Assembly (NCBI RefSeq): GCF_010367455.1
Contig: NZ_WRPR01000072.1
Location: 1 to 64,000, forward strand
DNA: 64,000 bases
From: Candidatus Laterigemmans baculatus
Lineage (GTDB): Bacteria; Planctomycetota; Planctomycetia; Pirellulales; Pirellulaceae
Direction of reading: 5' to 3'
The first letter of the stretch is position 1. Each line of letters opens with the position of its first letter. Below, piece after piece: positions 35,631 through 44,538 of this stretch. A model generated the notes under the pieces. The model searched no databases, was not told the origin of the DNA, and was given only the letters and a program-made list of their open reading frames with translations. Made by a program: the position numbers and the translations under genes.

Positions 35631-36592
35631 TGTCGATGCCCCAAGCTCCGTCCCCCCCTCGCCCCGCCAAGCCGTCGACTGCTGCGGCGTCCGATCCTGC
35701 GCTTCCGGCGGCCGGTCCGAAGCAGGTCGTCCGCCAGGAGCTGAAGGTCTCGCGGTTCGACCAGGTCAGCTCATTCCTGCTGGCCTTCGCGATGTTCATC
35801 GGGATCCTGGTCGGATTGCTGTTTCTGCTGTGGGTCACCAGCGGCGGAAAAGTGGTCACCGAGGTGATGCCGCCGATCGCCGAGAACCCGGCGGGTCGCG
35901 GCGAGAACGCGGAAGGGTTCGAGCGCGATTTTGAACCGCCGGGAGCCGAGGAGGTCGAGGATCTGCTCGAGCCGACGATGGAGGAGACGCTGACCGCCGT
36001 GACCGACGCGGTCAGCACGGTCGCCGCTTCGCTCGATTCGGTCGACTCCAACGCCACGGCGACGACGCAGGGGAGCGGGGCGGGGGACAGCCGCCAAGCG
36101 GGTCCGGAAGGGGAAGGGGACGACATCGTTCCCCGCTTTGAACGCTGGAAGCTGAAGTTCGCTGCCAAAAACCTCGTCGCCTACGCCACCCAGCTCGACT
36201 ACTACGGGATCGAACTGGCGGCGATCGGCGGCCAGATCCAGGGAGTCGACTACGCGAAGAATTTGGCCGCCGCTCCGCAGACGCGGCGTGGCGAGAGCGA
36301 GACCGAAAAGCGGCTGTACTTCATGTGGACCGTCGCCGGGCCGCTGATGCAGTACGACCGTCAGTTGCTGCAAAAGGCGGGAATCCCGCTCAACGGTCGG
36401 CAGATGCTCAAATTCGTTCCCCCGGAACTCGAAAACCGGCTCGCCGCGGCGGAACTGGAGTATGCTCGCGGGCAGGGTCACCAGAGCGTCACCGAGATCG
36501 CCCAGACCGTGTTCGAATCGCAGCCGGCCGACGGCGGTTACACTTTCGTCGTCATCGAACAACGTTACCGCGTGCCCAAGACGCAGAAGTAG
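35630..36592 (+). CDS. single-pass membrane protein, possible TonB/TolA-like partner
   Basis: 320 residues from the ATG at 35630, which overlaps the upstream stop; the longer in-frame start upstream lies inside the previous gene. A Pro/Ala-rich cytoplasmic end, one transmembrane helix (about 50-72) and a periplasmic part with an acidic linker and a compact C-terminal domain. This layout, directly before ExbB and ExbD, resembles the energised arm of TonB or TolA systems, but no TonB signature is evident. The role is inferred from context and topology. Confidence 0.6.
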   Translation: MSMPQAPSPPRPAKPSTAAASDPALPAAGPKQVVRQELKVSRFDQVSSFLLAFAMFIGILVGLLFLLWVTSGGKVVTEVMPPIAENPAGRGENAEGFERDFEPPGAEEVEDLLEPTMEETLTAVTDAVSTVAASLDSVDSNATATTQGSGAGDSRQAGPEGEGDDIVPRFERWKLKFAAKNLVAYATQLDYYGIELAAIGGQIQGVDYAKNLAAAPQTRRGESETEKRLYFMWTVAGPLMQYDRQLLQKAGIPLNGRQMLKFVPPELENRLAAAELEYARGQGHQSVTEIAQTVFESQPADGGYTFVVIEQRYRVPKTQK

Positions 36593-36639
36593 GGCGACCG
36601 GCGGTACTCCCATTCTCCTCTCCGCATAGGAATTGATGC

Positions 36640-37311
36640 ATGTTGCTCCTGGGGATGTCGGTCTTCGACATCATCGCGAACTCGATCTACTTCGCGCTGG
36701 CTGCCGTCGCGATCTGGGGTTTGTTCTGCATCGTCGTCGTCTGGAGTCGCGTCAAACAGAAGCGATTCAAAACCGAGGCTGCTCAGGAAGAATTCCTCGA
36801 GCAGATCGAAGGGGCGGTCGCGGCGGGCAAGTTCGATCTCGCCGCCGAAGCCTGCCACGACGATGATCGGGCTCTGCCGCAGATGATCGAGCTGGCGCTG
36901 GCGAACCGAGCTCTGGGCTACGCGCGGGTTCGGCAGCTGATCCTCGACCGCTTCCAGCGCGACGTGCTGGCCGACCTCGAGCACCGCTTGAGCTGGGTCA
37001 ACACGGTCATCAAGAGCGCTCCGATGATCGGGCTGTTCGGGACGGTGTTCGGAATGATGGGGGCGTTCCAGACGCTCGCCTCGGGCGGCGAGGCGATGGA
37101 CCCCTCGAAGCTGGCCAACGACATCAACATCGCGCTGCGGACGACCGCTTGCGGATTGGCGATCGCCGTGCCGCTGATCCTGCTGATCGCCAGCGTCAAT
37201 ATTCGGATCGAAAAGATGGAAGACTTGGTGGGAGCCGGACTGACGCGGTTCCTCGAAGCCTTCAAAGTCGGTTTGGACCGGACCTCGTCGGCCTACCGCC
37301 AGGGGGCTTGA
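36640..37311 (+). CDS. MotA/TolQ/ExbB proton channel protein
   Basis: 223 residues with three transmembrane segments (about 7-30, 118-140 and 160-185). The MotA/TolQ/ExbB region reads SAPMIGLFGTVFGMMGAF, then NDINIALRTTACGLAIAVPL, the conserved channel core. With the two ExbD proteins that follow, it forms a proton channel that transmits the proton-motive force to a periplasmic partner. AGGA precedes the ATG at 36640. Confidence 0.92.
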   Translation: MLLLGMSVFDIIANSIYFALAAVAIWGLFCIVVVWSRVKQKRFKTEAAQEEFLEQIEGAVAAGKFDLAAEACHDDDRALPQMIELALANRALGYARVRQLILDRFQRDVLADLEHRLSWVNTVIKSAPMIGLFGTVFGMMGAFQTLASGGEAMDPSKLANDINIALRTTACGLAIAVPLILLIASVNIRIEKMEDLVGAGLTRFLEAFKVGLDRTSSAYRQGA

Positions 37312-37315
37312 GCCG

Positions 37316-37789
37316 ATGGCTTTCACCGTCTCCACGACCGGCGACTCGGAACCGCCACTGGAACTCGCTGCGAAGAAGCGGGTCGATGACGAGATCGACA
37401 TCACGCCGATGATCGACATCGTGTTTTTGCTGCTGATCTTCTTCGTCGTCGCTTCCAAAATGGATCCGACGCAGACTGCGGCGGTTCCGGCAGCCACCCA
37501 TGGAACGTCGGTCTCGAGCAAGGACTCGGCGGTGATCTTCATGCGGCGGGGAGGGGGCGATCAGGCCGAAGTGCTCCGCGGCGACGAGTCGCCGTTTAGC
37601 GACGATGAGGAAGCCCAGCGGTCGGAGATCGTCGACTACGTCACCCAGCAGCTCGACCTCGGGAAACAGCAGGTGATGATCCTCGGTGAGAAAGACGTCT
37701 CGGTCGGCGAGGTCGCCCGAGTGCAGCGGGTCATCGGCGACGCGTTCGAGAGCCTCGGTTCCACCTACATCGCCGTGAAGGAGGAATGA
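37316..37789 (+). CDS. ExbD/TolR-type protein
   Basis: 157 residues. DEIDITPMIDIVFLLLIFFVVAS contains the single transmembrane helix with the proton-carrying Asp of the ExbD/TolR family (written here as DITPMIDIVFLLLIFF). A periplasmic domain ends in IMILGEKDV...VQRVIGDAF, as in TolR. Only four bases separate it from the ExbB gene. Confidence 0.92.
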   Translation: MAFTVSTTGDSEPPLELAAKKRVDDEIDITPMIDIVFLLLIFFVVASKMDPTQTAAVPAATHGTSVSSKDSAVIFMRRGGGDQAEVLRGDESPFSDDEEAQRSEIVDYVTQQLDLGKQQVMILGEKDVSVGEVARVQRVIGDAFESLGSTYIAVKEE

Positions 37790-37822
37790 GTCGCCGCGCC
37801 CGATGAAGGACGCGGTCGATCG

Positions 37823-38608
37823 ATGGTGATGAGCATCAAAATTCAATGTCCGAACTGCGGCAAACGGTCCAGCGTCCACCAGCGGATGGTGGGCCGCCAG
37901 ATGCGGTGCCCCAGCTGCGAAGAGCTGATCCAGATCCCCACCGCCGAGCAGATTGAAGAGGCTCGGCGGCGGAAGCGGGCGGCCGCCGAATCCGCCGCGG
38001 CGGGCGTGACACTGCCGCACGGTGGGAATCAGAGCGGCGCTTCGGCAGCCCTCGCCTCGGCCGAAGAAATTCCCTGGGCCGCCGCGATTCCCGTCGCCTC
38101 GCAGCCGGCAGGGCAGGGGAGCGAGCTCGAGGGCCGCTCCGACGATTCCGGCTTCGAACCGTTGCCGATCGGTGGCCGAGGCAAGCGGGAAGAGACCGAG
38201 ATGGACATGACGCCGATGGTCGACGTCACCTTCCTGCTGTTGATCTTCTTCATGGTGACCGCTTCGTTCGCCCTGCAAAAATCGATCGCGATGCCCCGGC
38301 AACAGAGCGACGCGCCGAGCAGCCAACCGGTCGAAGAACCGCAGGATGAGTTGGATCAAGTCACGGTGCAGATCGACGAGTTCGGAGCTTTCCTGGTGCT
38401 GGCCGCTACTTGGGAACGCGAAGTCGCTGGCAAACCGTCGCTGGTCAGCGCGCTTCGCGAAGCGCAGCCGTCGAGCGGCGGCGGAGCTCGGCTGGTGATC
38501 GAATGCCACGAAGCGGCCAAACTCCAGAGCCTGGTCGACGCCATGGATGCCGGGACGATCAGCGGCTACGGGGAGCTGCAAGTGACCCAGGTCGATGGAT
38601 TCAACTGA
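37823..38608 (+). CDS. zinc-ribbon/ExbD fusion protein
   Basis: 261 residues. An N-terminal treble-clef or zinc ribbon, with CPNC (Cys9, Cys12) and CPSC (Cys29, Cys32), is fused through an Ala/Glu linker to an ExbD/TolR domain: DMTPMVDVTFLLLIFF (about 127-142) with the proton-carrying Asp and a short periplasmic domain. The zinc module would face the cytoplasm and could sense metal or bind nucleic acid or protein. Standard ExbD proteins lack it. The second ExbD in the operon suggests a heteromeric channel. Confidence 0.88.
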   Translation: MVMSIKIQCPNCGKRSSVHQRMVGRQMRCPSCEELIQIPTAEQIEEARRRKRAAAESAAAGVTLPHGGNQSGASAALASAEEIPWAAAIPVASQPAGQGSELEGRSDDSGFEPLPIGGRGKREETEMDMTPMVDVTFLLLIFFMVTASFALQKSIAMPRQQSDAPSSQPVEEPQDELDQVTVQIDEFGAFLVLAATWEREVAGKPSLVSALREAQPSSGGGARLVIECHEAAKLQSLVDAMDAGTISGYGELQVTQVDGFN

Positions 38609-38679
38609 GCAATCCCTTAAGCTCCCGCCACCTACTCTTCCAATCTGATTACGCCCCCAAACGTCCTGTTTGAACGCAT

Positions 38680-41600
38680 ATGCTGGTTCGCGAATTGATC
38701 GACCGCCTGGAAACGGGTGGCCTGCTAGATCAGGAAATCATCGAAGCGCTCCGCCAACAGTTGGAGGAGAGCGGTGCACGCGTCACCCCCGAGGCGGTCG
38801 CTAAACTGCTGGTCGACAACGGCCACCTGACCCGCTTCCAAGCCACGAAGCTGATCGGGGAACTGCGGAGTTCCGGGTTCAGCGAGGGGGGCGGCGACGA
38901 GCGAGCTGCCGAGGCGGCCTCGAGCCAGGGCGAATTGTCGCTGGCCGACGAAGCAGCGGCTCCCAAAGGCGGCCCCCCCACGGCGATGGTGCTCGATGAC
39001 GACGAGGCCGACGAGTTGGCGGCCGACGACGCCGAGTTCGCCGAAGCGGCGATCATCGACGAAGAGGCTGGCGACGACGAGCTCGTCGAAGCGGAGCCCT
39101 GGGACGAAGGCGAAGAGATCGCCGAAGCCGAAGCAATCGAGGAGGGCGAAGCGGTCGAGGACATGGCCTCGCTCGCCCCGCACCCGGTCGTCCCGGTCGG
39201 CGACCGCCGCAAATCGCACAAGAACGTCTGGGATTCGATCTGGATCTACGGCACGGTCGGCGTGATCGCCGTCCTGCTCGCCACCGGTGCCGCGCTTTAC
39301 TACGTGCTCGACCGGACCAGCTCCGAAGAGTTCATCGCCCGCGCCGATGGGCTCTACAGCCAACAAAACTTTCCTAAAGCCCAAGAGGTCTATCGCGACT
39401 TCCTCGATGCCTACGGCGACGTCGACGAGAAGTCCTCGATGGCCAAAGTCCGGATCGGGCTGTCCGACATCTTCATCGCCAAACAATCCGCCTCGGATCC
39501 CACCCAGGCCCTCGTCAAAGCACAGGAGATCCTGCCGACGATCGAGAACGAGCCGGCCTTCGAAGACGAACGCACCGACGTGGCTGGCTTGCTGGTCGAC
39601 ATCGGTTCGCAGATCGCCCAAAAAGCCGACTCGCTGACGGTCGCCGACGACAAGCAAGCGACGCTCGGCCAGCTCGACGAGCTGCTCGCCCTGATGCAAA
39701 ACCCGCTGTATGTCAGCACCAGTTTGCGTCAGACGCTCGGTCCGCGGATCGCAGGAATCGAAGAAACGCGAGCTCGCGTGCAGCGGGACATCAACCGCGA
39801 CCGCGATTTGGCCGAGGCGATTGCGGCGATCGAATCGGCGCTCAAAGCCCAAGAGACGAAAAAAGCCTACGACGTCCGCACTTCGCTGGTCCGTCGCTAC
39901 CCACGCCTCCGAGACGATGCGCGGTTGTCCGAACTGGTGCTCGAGGCGAGCCGCATCCAGCAATCGCTCGTCAAGCCGCTCGAGTCGCTCCCGGCGGTCA
40001 GCCGCGAGCCGGTTGCCGGAAGCGAATTCCGCTCGGTGCTGCTGGCCAACCGCACCGGGAGCGGTGTTCCGGAGCTGGCCGATCGCGTGGTCTACATTCG
40101 GGCCCGCGGTTCGGTGCTGGCGCTGGCCGCCGATGACGGCCGAGTCCTCTGGCGGCGGTTTGTCGGCTACGAAAACGACAACGCTCCACTGCCACTCGGC
40201 GAATCGGCCGCCGACGGCGTGCTGTTGAGCGACGGCCGCGACGGCGAGCTGCAGCGGATCGCGGAGAACGAGGTGCAGTGGCGGTCGCAAATTGGCGAAC
40301 CGTTCACCCAGGCGGTGGTCGACGACGAAACGATCTACACCTCGACCACCTCGGGCCGGCTGCTCGCCCTCGACGCCGAGAGCGGTGAAGCAAAGTGGGG
40401 GCGCCAGATCCCGCAACCGCTCGAGGTCAGTCCTGGGAAATCCGATCGTGGCGGGCACCTCTTCCTGCCAGCCGAACACAGCAACCTGTACGTGCTCGAG
40501 AGTGGCGACGGCCAGTGCCTGCAGTCGTACTACATCGGCCACGAAGCGGGAACGATCCGCGTCCCCCCGGTTCCCTTGCTCGGACACTTGTTCGTGATCG
40601 AGAACGCGGGGAGCGATTATGCACTCGTCCACATCCTTCGCGTTGACGAGCAAACGGGGAAGGTCGAACGAGCGCAAGGCAACTTCCGCTTGACCGGCAA
40701 CGTCACCGTCTCGCCCGAAGTGCAAGGGCGGCGGCTGATCGTGCTGACCGACCGCGGCCAAGTCGCCGTGTTCGATGTCGAGCCGAGCGCCGAACGGGAC
40801 AAGGTCTCGCGGGTGGCCGAACAGGTCGCGACCTACGATCGGCCGACCGAGACGCAGATGACCGTGGGCCGCAATCAGATGTGGGTCACCGGGACGCGGA
40901 TCGGTCGCTTCGAACTGCAGATCAACACCGGCAAAGTCGTCCGCGACTGGGTTCGCCACGAAGGAGACCGGTTCATCGCCAAGCCGATCCTGATGGGTCA
41001 AACGCTGATCCACGCTCGACAGCTGCGGGGCACGCAAGGCGTGCGGATCACCGCCTCGCGGCCCGAAGATGCCCAAATGCTTTGGCAGACCGACGTCGGC
41101 GTTCCGACGGCGATGATCACGGCCGATCGAGCCACGCAGTCGATCTACGCGATCACCTCGCAGGCGGCGCTCTACCATCTCGACAGCGAAGCTCTGGAAA
41201 ACGAGACCACAGCCGGTCCGGTCGAAAATCCAGGCGGGGCAGGGGTGGCAATGCGGTTCGAGGATCCGCTCGACGCCGACAACGGCCGCTACATCTTGAC
41301 CAATCAAGAATCGGCCGAGCAGATCGTCCTCTTCGATCCGGCCCGCTCGAGCGAAAAGCTGCGGTTGGTGACGCTCTCGATGCCCCCGGGCAACTCCGAG
41401 GCGGACCCGATCCTGGTCGCCGGCGGGCTGCTGATGCCGCTCGATACCGGCCGAATCGTGCTGATGAACTGGCAGACCGGGATGCCGCTGGGGAGCCCCT
41501 TCCAGCCTCCCGCCAAGCCGGGCGAGAAAGTCCGCTGGACGACCCCGGTCACCAGTCCGGCCGATCCCGACCAGGTGCTGATCGGAGACAGCCGCGGGAT

Positions 41601-42117
41601 GCTCTATCGGCTCCGCGCGGGCGAGCAAGTCCGCGAGCTGAGCAGCAAGGAAGTCACGCACCAGTTCGTCGGTCCCGCCGCGGCGATCCAAGGAAGCTGG
41701 ATGGCCGCGGTCACCGGGGCCGCCGGAGATACGCTGGTCACGTTCAGCACGACCAGTTTGGAGGAGTCGCATCAACGGATGATGGGCGGGCGGATCGTCT
41801 TCGGGCCGGTGGCCGTCGGAGATGCCGTGCTGCTGCAGACCGAGGACGGCAAGCTACGGCGGGTCGACCAGGCGGCTGAAGAGATGTGGTCGCTCCAGTT
41901 GCCCGGCGGTCAACCGGTCGCGACGCCTCAAATCGTCGATGGCCGCTTGCTGGTCGCCGGTGCCGAAGGCTGGCTCGTGGCGATCGATCCCTCGAGCGGT
42001 GAAGAGACCGGGCGAGTCGAAATCGGCCAGCCCCTCTCGGGCAATCCGCTCCCACTCGGTTCGCGTTTACTGGTCCCCGGTTCCGAGGGAATCGTCTTCA
42101 TCGTCGAGATGCCCTGA
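38680..42117 (+). CDS. membrane-anchored PQQ-like beta-propeller protein
   Basis: 1,145 residues. The N-terminal helical domain (LVRELIDRLETGGLL ... LLVDNGHLTRFQATKLI, about 1-62) is the one seen at the start of planctomycete Ser/Thr kinases, here without a kinase. An acidic linker follows, one transmembrane helix (about 188-210), TPR-like helices (YSQQNFPKAQEVYRDFL), then PQQ-type propeller blades (RLLALDAESGEAKWGRQ and similar). The propeller would be periplasmic, the N-terminal domain cytoplasmic. The blades lack the residues needed to bind PQQ, so a scaffold role is likely. Confidence 0.82.
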   Translation: MLVRELIDRLETGGLLDQEIIEALRQQLEESGARVTPEAVAKLLVDNGHLTRFQATKLIGELRSSGFSEGGGDERAAEAASSQGELSLADEAAAPKGGPPTAMVLDDDEADELAADDAEFAEAAIIDEEAGDDELVEAEPWDEGEEIAEAEAIEEGEAVEDMASLAPHPVVPVGDRRKSHKNVWDSIWIYGTVGVIAVLLATGAALYYVLDRTSSEEFIARADGLYSQQNFPKAQEVYRDFLDAYGDVDEKSSMAKVRIGLSDIFIAKQSASDPTQALVKAQEILPTIENEPAFEDERTDVAGLLVDIGSQIAQKADSLTVADDKQATLGQLDELLALMQNPLYVSTSLRQTLGPRIAGIEETRARVQRDINRDRDLAEAIAAIESALKAQETKKAYDVRTSLVRRYPRLRDDARLSELVLEASRIQQSLVKPLESLPAVSREPVAGSEFRSVLLANRTGSGVPELADRVVYIRARGSVLALAADDGRVLWRRFVGYENDNAPLPLGESAADGVLLSDGRDGELQRIAENEVQWRSQIGEPFTQAVVDDETIYTSTTSGRLLALDAESGEAKWGRQIPQPLEVSPGKSDRGGHLFLPAEHSNLYVLESGDGQCLQSYYIGHEAGTIRVPPVPLLGHLFVIENAGSDYALVHILRVDEQTGKVERAQGNFRLTGNVTVSPEVQGRRLIVLTDRGQVAVFDVEPSAERDKVSRVAEQVATYDRPTETQMTVGRNQMWVTGTRIGRFELQINTGKVVRDWVRHEGDRFIAKPILMGQTLIHARQLRGTQGVRITASRPEDAQMLWQTDVGVPTAMITADRATQSIYAITSQAALYHLDSEALENETTAGPVENPGGAGVAMRFEDPLDADNGRYILTNQESAEQIVLFDPARSSEKLRLVTLSMPPGNSEADPILVAGGLLMPLDTGRIVLMNWQTGMPLGSPFQPPAKPGEKVRWTTPVTSPADPDQVLIGDSRGMLYRLRAGEQVRELSSKEVTHQFVGPAAAIQGSWMAAVTGAAGDTLVTFSTTSLEESHQRMMGGRIVFGPVAVGDAVLLQTEDGKLRRVDQAAEEMWSLQLPGGQPVATPQIVDGRLLVAGAEGWLVAIDPSSGEETGRVEIGQPLSGNPLPLGSRLLVPGSEGIVFIVEMP

Positions 42118-42135
42118 GGTCTGAGGAAACCCGAG

Positions 42136-44538
42136 ATGAGTTTGTTTCGATCGATGAACCGCGACTGGACCGCCCAACGGCTCGGCTTATCCCAGCTGCT
42201 CGGCGTAACCCAGCTGCTCGGCCTCGCTCTGCTGGTCGGCGGTTGCCTGCTCGACAGCCGTTCGGCGTTCGCCCAGATCACCGCGAACTACGCCACCGAA
42301 GGGGAACCGGAGCAGGAAGGGATCGAGCTGCTGCAGACCGAGCCGTACGACCTGATTCGGTTTACCGAGAGGTCCGGAGGCGGCTGGGCGAAGGTAATGC
42401 CGATCGACTTCCCCGGGCGCAAAATCCCTCGAGACCCCAAAGGGACTCTGGCGGTCAGCGTGCTCGGCCTGCCTGGCAAAACCTACGAGGCCCAGTGGAC
42501 CTCCATCGAATCGATCGAGCTCTGGGAGGATCGGCTGCTCAAGGAAGCCGAGCGGCTGATGGCGGCCGGAGAGTTTGGTGCCGCTTATCCGTTCCTGTCG
42601 GTGCTGTATCGCGACAATCCGAATCTGCCGAAGGTCGGGGAGCTGCGGAAGGAGTACCTGCTGAAAAACGCCGCGGCGGAATACACCGACGGCGACGCCC
42701 GCAAGACGTTGGCGATCCTCGAATCGCTGCGTGCCTTCGCTCCCGAATATCGCACCGACCAAGTCCTCCGCGCGATCAGCCAGATCACCGATCGCTTGAT
42801 GCAGTCGATGCAGGACGCGGGGCGTTTGCAGGATGCCCAGCAGTTGCTCGCCCGCCTCAAAGAGGACTACCGCCCCGAAGAGGTCGAATCGATTCCGATC
42901 TGGGACGCCAAGTTCCTGAAGCTGGCCGAGGAAAAACGCGAGGAGGCGCTCGCCGCCCGCGATGCGAACCGCTGGCGGGAAGCCCGGCGTTTGGCGCTTG
43001 ACAGCTACCACCTCTATCCGGCGATTCCCGGCGGCCGGGAGCTGGTCCGAGAGATTGAACAGGCCTATCCGCTGGTCAACGTCGGAGTCCTGCAGACCGC
43101 GACGGTGCTCGACCCGACCCGGATCGACAACTGGCCCGCCCGCCGCTCCGGCAGCCTGGTGTACCGCGCGCTGTTCGAAATGCGGAACGCCGGCTCCGAG
43201 GGGGGCGAGTACGAATTCCTGTTTGGCGACAGCAGCCAATCGCCCGACCGCCTGGAGCTGAATCTGGAGTTCCGCCCGGAACGGCTCGAGGGTCCGCTGT
43301 CGGCGATCAGCTCGTTCTCGGTGGCCGACCGGCTCACGTCGCTGGCTCTCCGCGACTCGTCCGACTACCGCCCCGCTTGGGCCGGCGTCGTCGACTCGCT
43401 GGCGGTTCCCGGACCGAAGCGGCTCGACATCTTTCTGCGTCGCCCGCACGTCCTCCCGCAGTCGTTGCTGCAGGTCAAAGTCGATGGCAGCTGGGTGGGT
43501 CTTCCGGAGAACTCGCCAACCGGCGCCTACCGAGTGGCCGACGAGCAGTACGAAGAAGGCGTCACCCGCTACCTGCTGGCCGAGGACCTTCCCTACGAAG
43601 GAGGACGGCCGCGAGAGGTTGCCGAAGTCCAGCAAGACGACGCGGCCGGTGGAGTCGCTTCGCTCCTGCGAGGCGACCTGGATGTGCTCGACCACTTGTT
43701 TCCAGCCGATGCGGCGAGACTCCGCGATGCTCCCAACATCCGCGTGGAAAATTACCCGCTGCCCACGGTCCATTTGCTGATCCCGACCTCGGACCATCCG
43801 TACTTGAGCGAGCGGACGTTCCGCCGGGCACTCGTCTACGGCATCAACCGCCAAGACATTTTGAAGGGCGAGCTGCTCGGCAACACGTCGCTTCCTGGTT
43901 GCCGGGTGATCTCCGGGCCATTCCCGGCTGGAGTCACGCCGGATGATCCGCTGGCGTATGCCTACGACGAATCGATCGCCGCCCGCACCTACCAGCCGCG
44001 GCTGGCCAAGCTGCTCTCGACGATGACCGAGCAACGCCTGAAGGGGGAAGCGGATCGAGCCAAAACCACCCCGCCCGAGCTGACGCCGCTGCGGATCGCC
44101 CACCCGCAAGACGACCTGGCGCGGATCGCCTGCCAAGCGATCAAACAGCAGCTGACGATGCTGGAAATCCCGGTCGAGTTGGTCGAATTGCCGACCGGCG
44201 TGTCGCAGCCCGAGGCGGGGACCGCTGACCTGGTCTACATGACGGTCGCGCTGTGGGAGCCGATCACCGACGCCCGCCGCGTCCTCGGTCCGGAGGGGCT
44301 GGCCCATAGCCAAGACCAGTTGATCGGGCTCGGGCTGCGGCGGCTCGAATCGGCTCGCAATTGGCGAGAGGTTCGCGAGCGGCTGTTCGATCTGCACAGC
44401 ATCGTGCATCACGAGTTGCCGGTGATCCCGCTGTGGCAATTGGTGGACTCCTACGCCTACCGCAGCGAGCTCTCGGGAGTCGGAACGAATATCGTGTCGC
44501 TGTACCAGAACGTCGATCGCTGGAGGTTGGCGCGATGA
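42136..44538 (+). CDS. family 5 solute-binding protein, SBP_bac_5
   Basis: 800 residues. A signal peptide or lipobox-like segment (LLVGGCLL, about 33-40) leads into an extra N-terminal region of about 430 residues with TPR-like helices, then a peptide/nickel-binding ABC-type domain (PYLSERTFRRALVYGINRQDI, split: PYLSERTFRRALVYGI, NRQDI) typical of DppA/OppA relatives. No ABC permease or ATPase is nearby, so it may serve the ExbB/ExbD machine rather than an importer. It overlaps the next gene by four bases (ATGA). Confidence 0.82.
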   Translation: MSLFRSMNRDWTAQRLGLSQLLGVTQLLGLALLVGGCLLDSRSAFAQITANYATEGEPEQEGIELLQTEPYDLIRFTERSGGGWAKVMPIDFPGRKIPRDPKGTLAVSVLGLPGKTYEAQWTSIESIELWEDRLLKEAERLMAAGEFGAAYPFLSVLYRDNPNLPKVGELRKEYLLKNAAAEYTDGDARKTLAILESLRAFAPEYRTDQVLRAISQITDRLMQSMQDAGRLQDAQQLLARLKEDYRPEEVESIPIWDAKFLKLAEEKREEALAARDANRWREARRLALDSYHLYPAIPGGRELVREIEQAYPLVNVGVLQTATVLDPTRIDNWPARRSGSLVYRALFEMRNAGSEGGEYEFLFGDSSQSPDRLELNLEFRPERLEGPLSAISSFSVADRLTSLALRDSSDYRPAWAGVVDSLAVPGPKRLDIFLRRPHVLPQSLLQVKVDGSWVGLPENSPTGAYRVADEQYEEGVTRYLLAEDLPYEGGRPREVAEVQQDDAAGGVASLLRGDLDVLDHLFPADAARLRDAPNIRVENYPLPTVHLLIPTSDHPYLSERTFRRALVYGINRQDILKGELLGNTSLPGCRVISGPFPAGVTPDDPLAYAYDESIAARTYQPRLAKLLSTMTEQRLKGEADRAKTTPPELTPLRIAHPQDDLARIACQAIKQQLTMLEIPVELVELPTGVSQPEAGTADLVYMTVALWEPITDARRVLGPEGLAHSQDQLIGLGLRRLESARNWREVRERLFDLHSIVHHELPVIPLWQLVDSYAYRSELSGVGTNIVSLYQNVDRWRLAR

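Noticed and set aside
38725-41775. 1,016-codon frame antisense to the PQQ propeller gene
   Set aside because: Composition is that of a GC-rich antisense frame; the sense strand has clear propeller repeats, a membrane helix and operon spacing.
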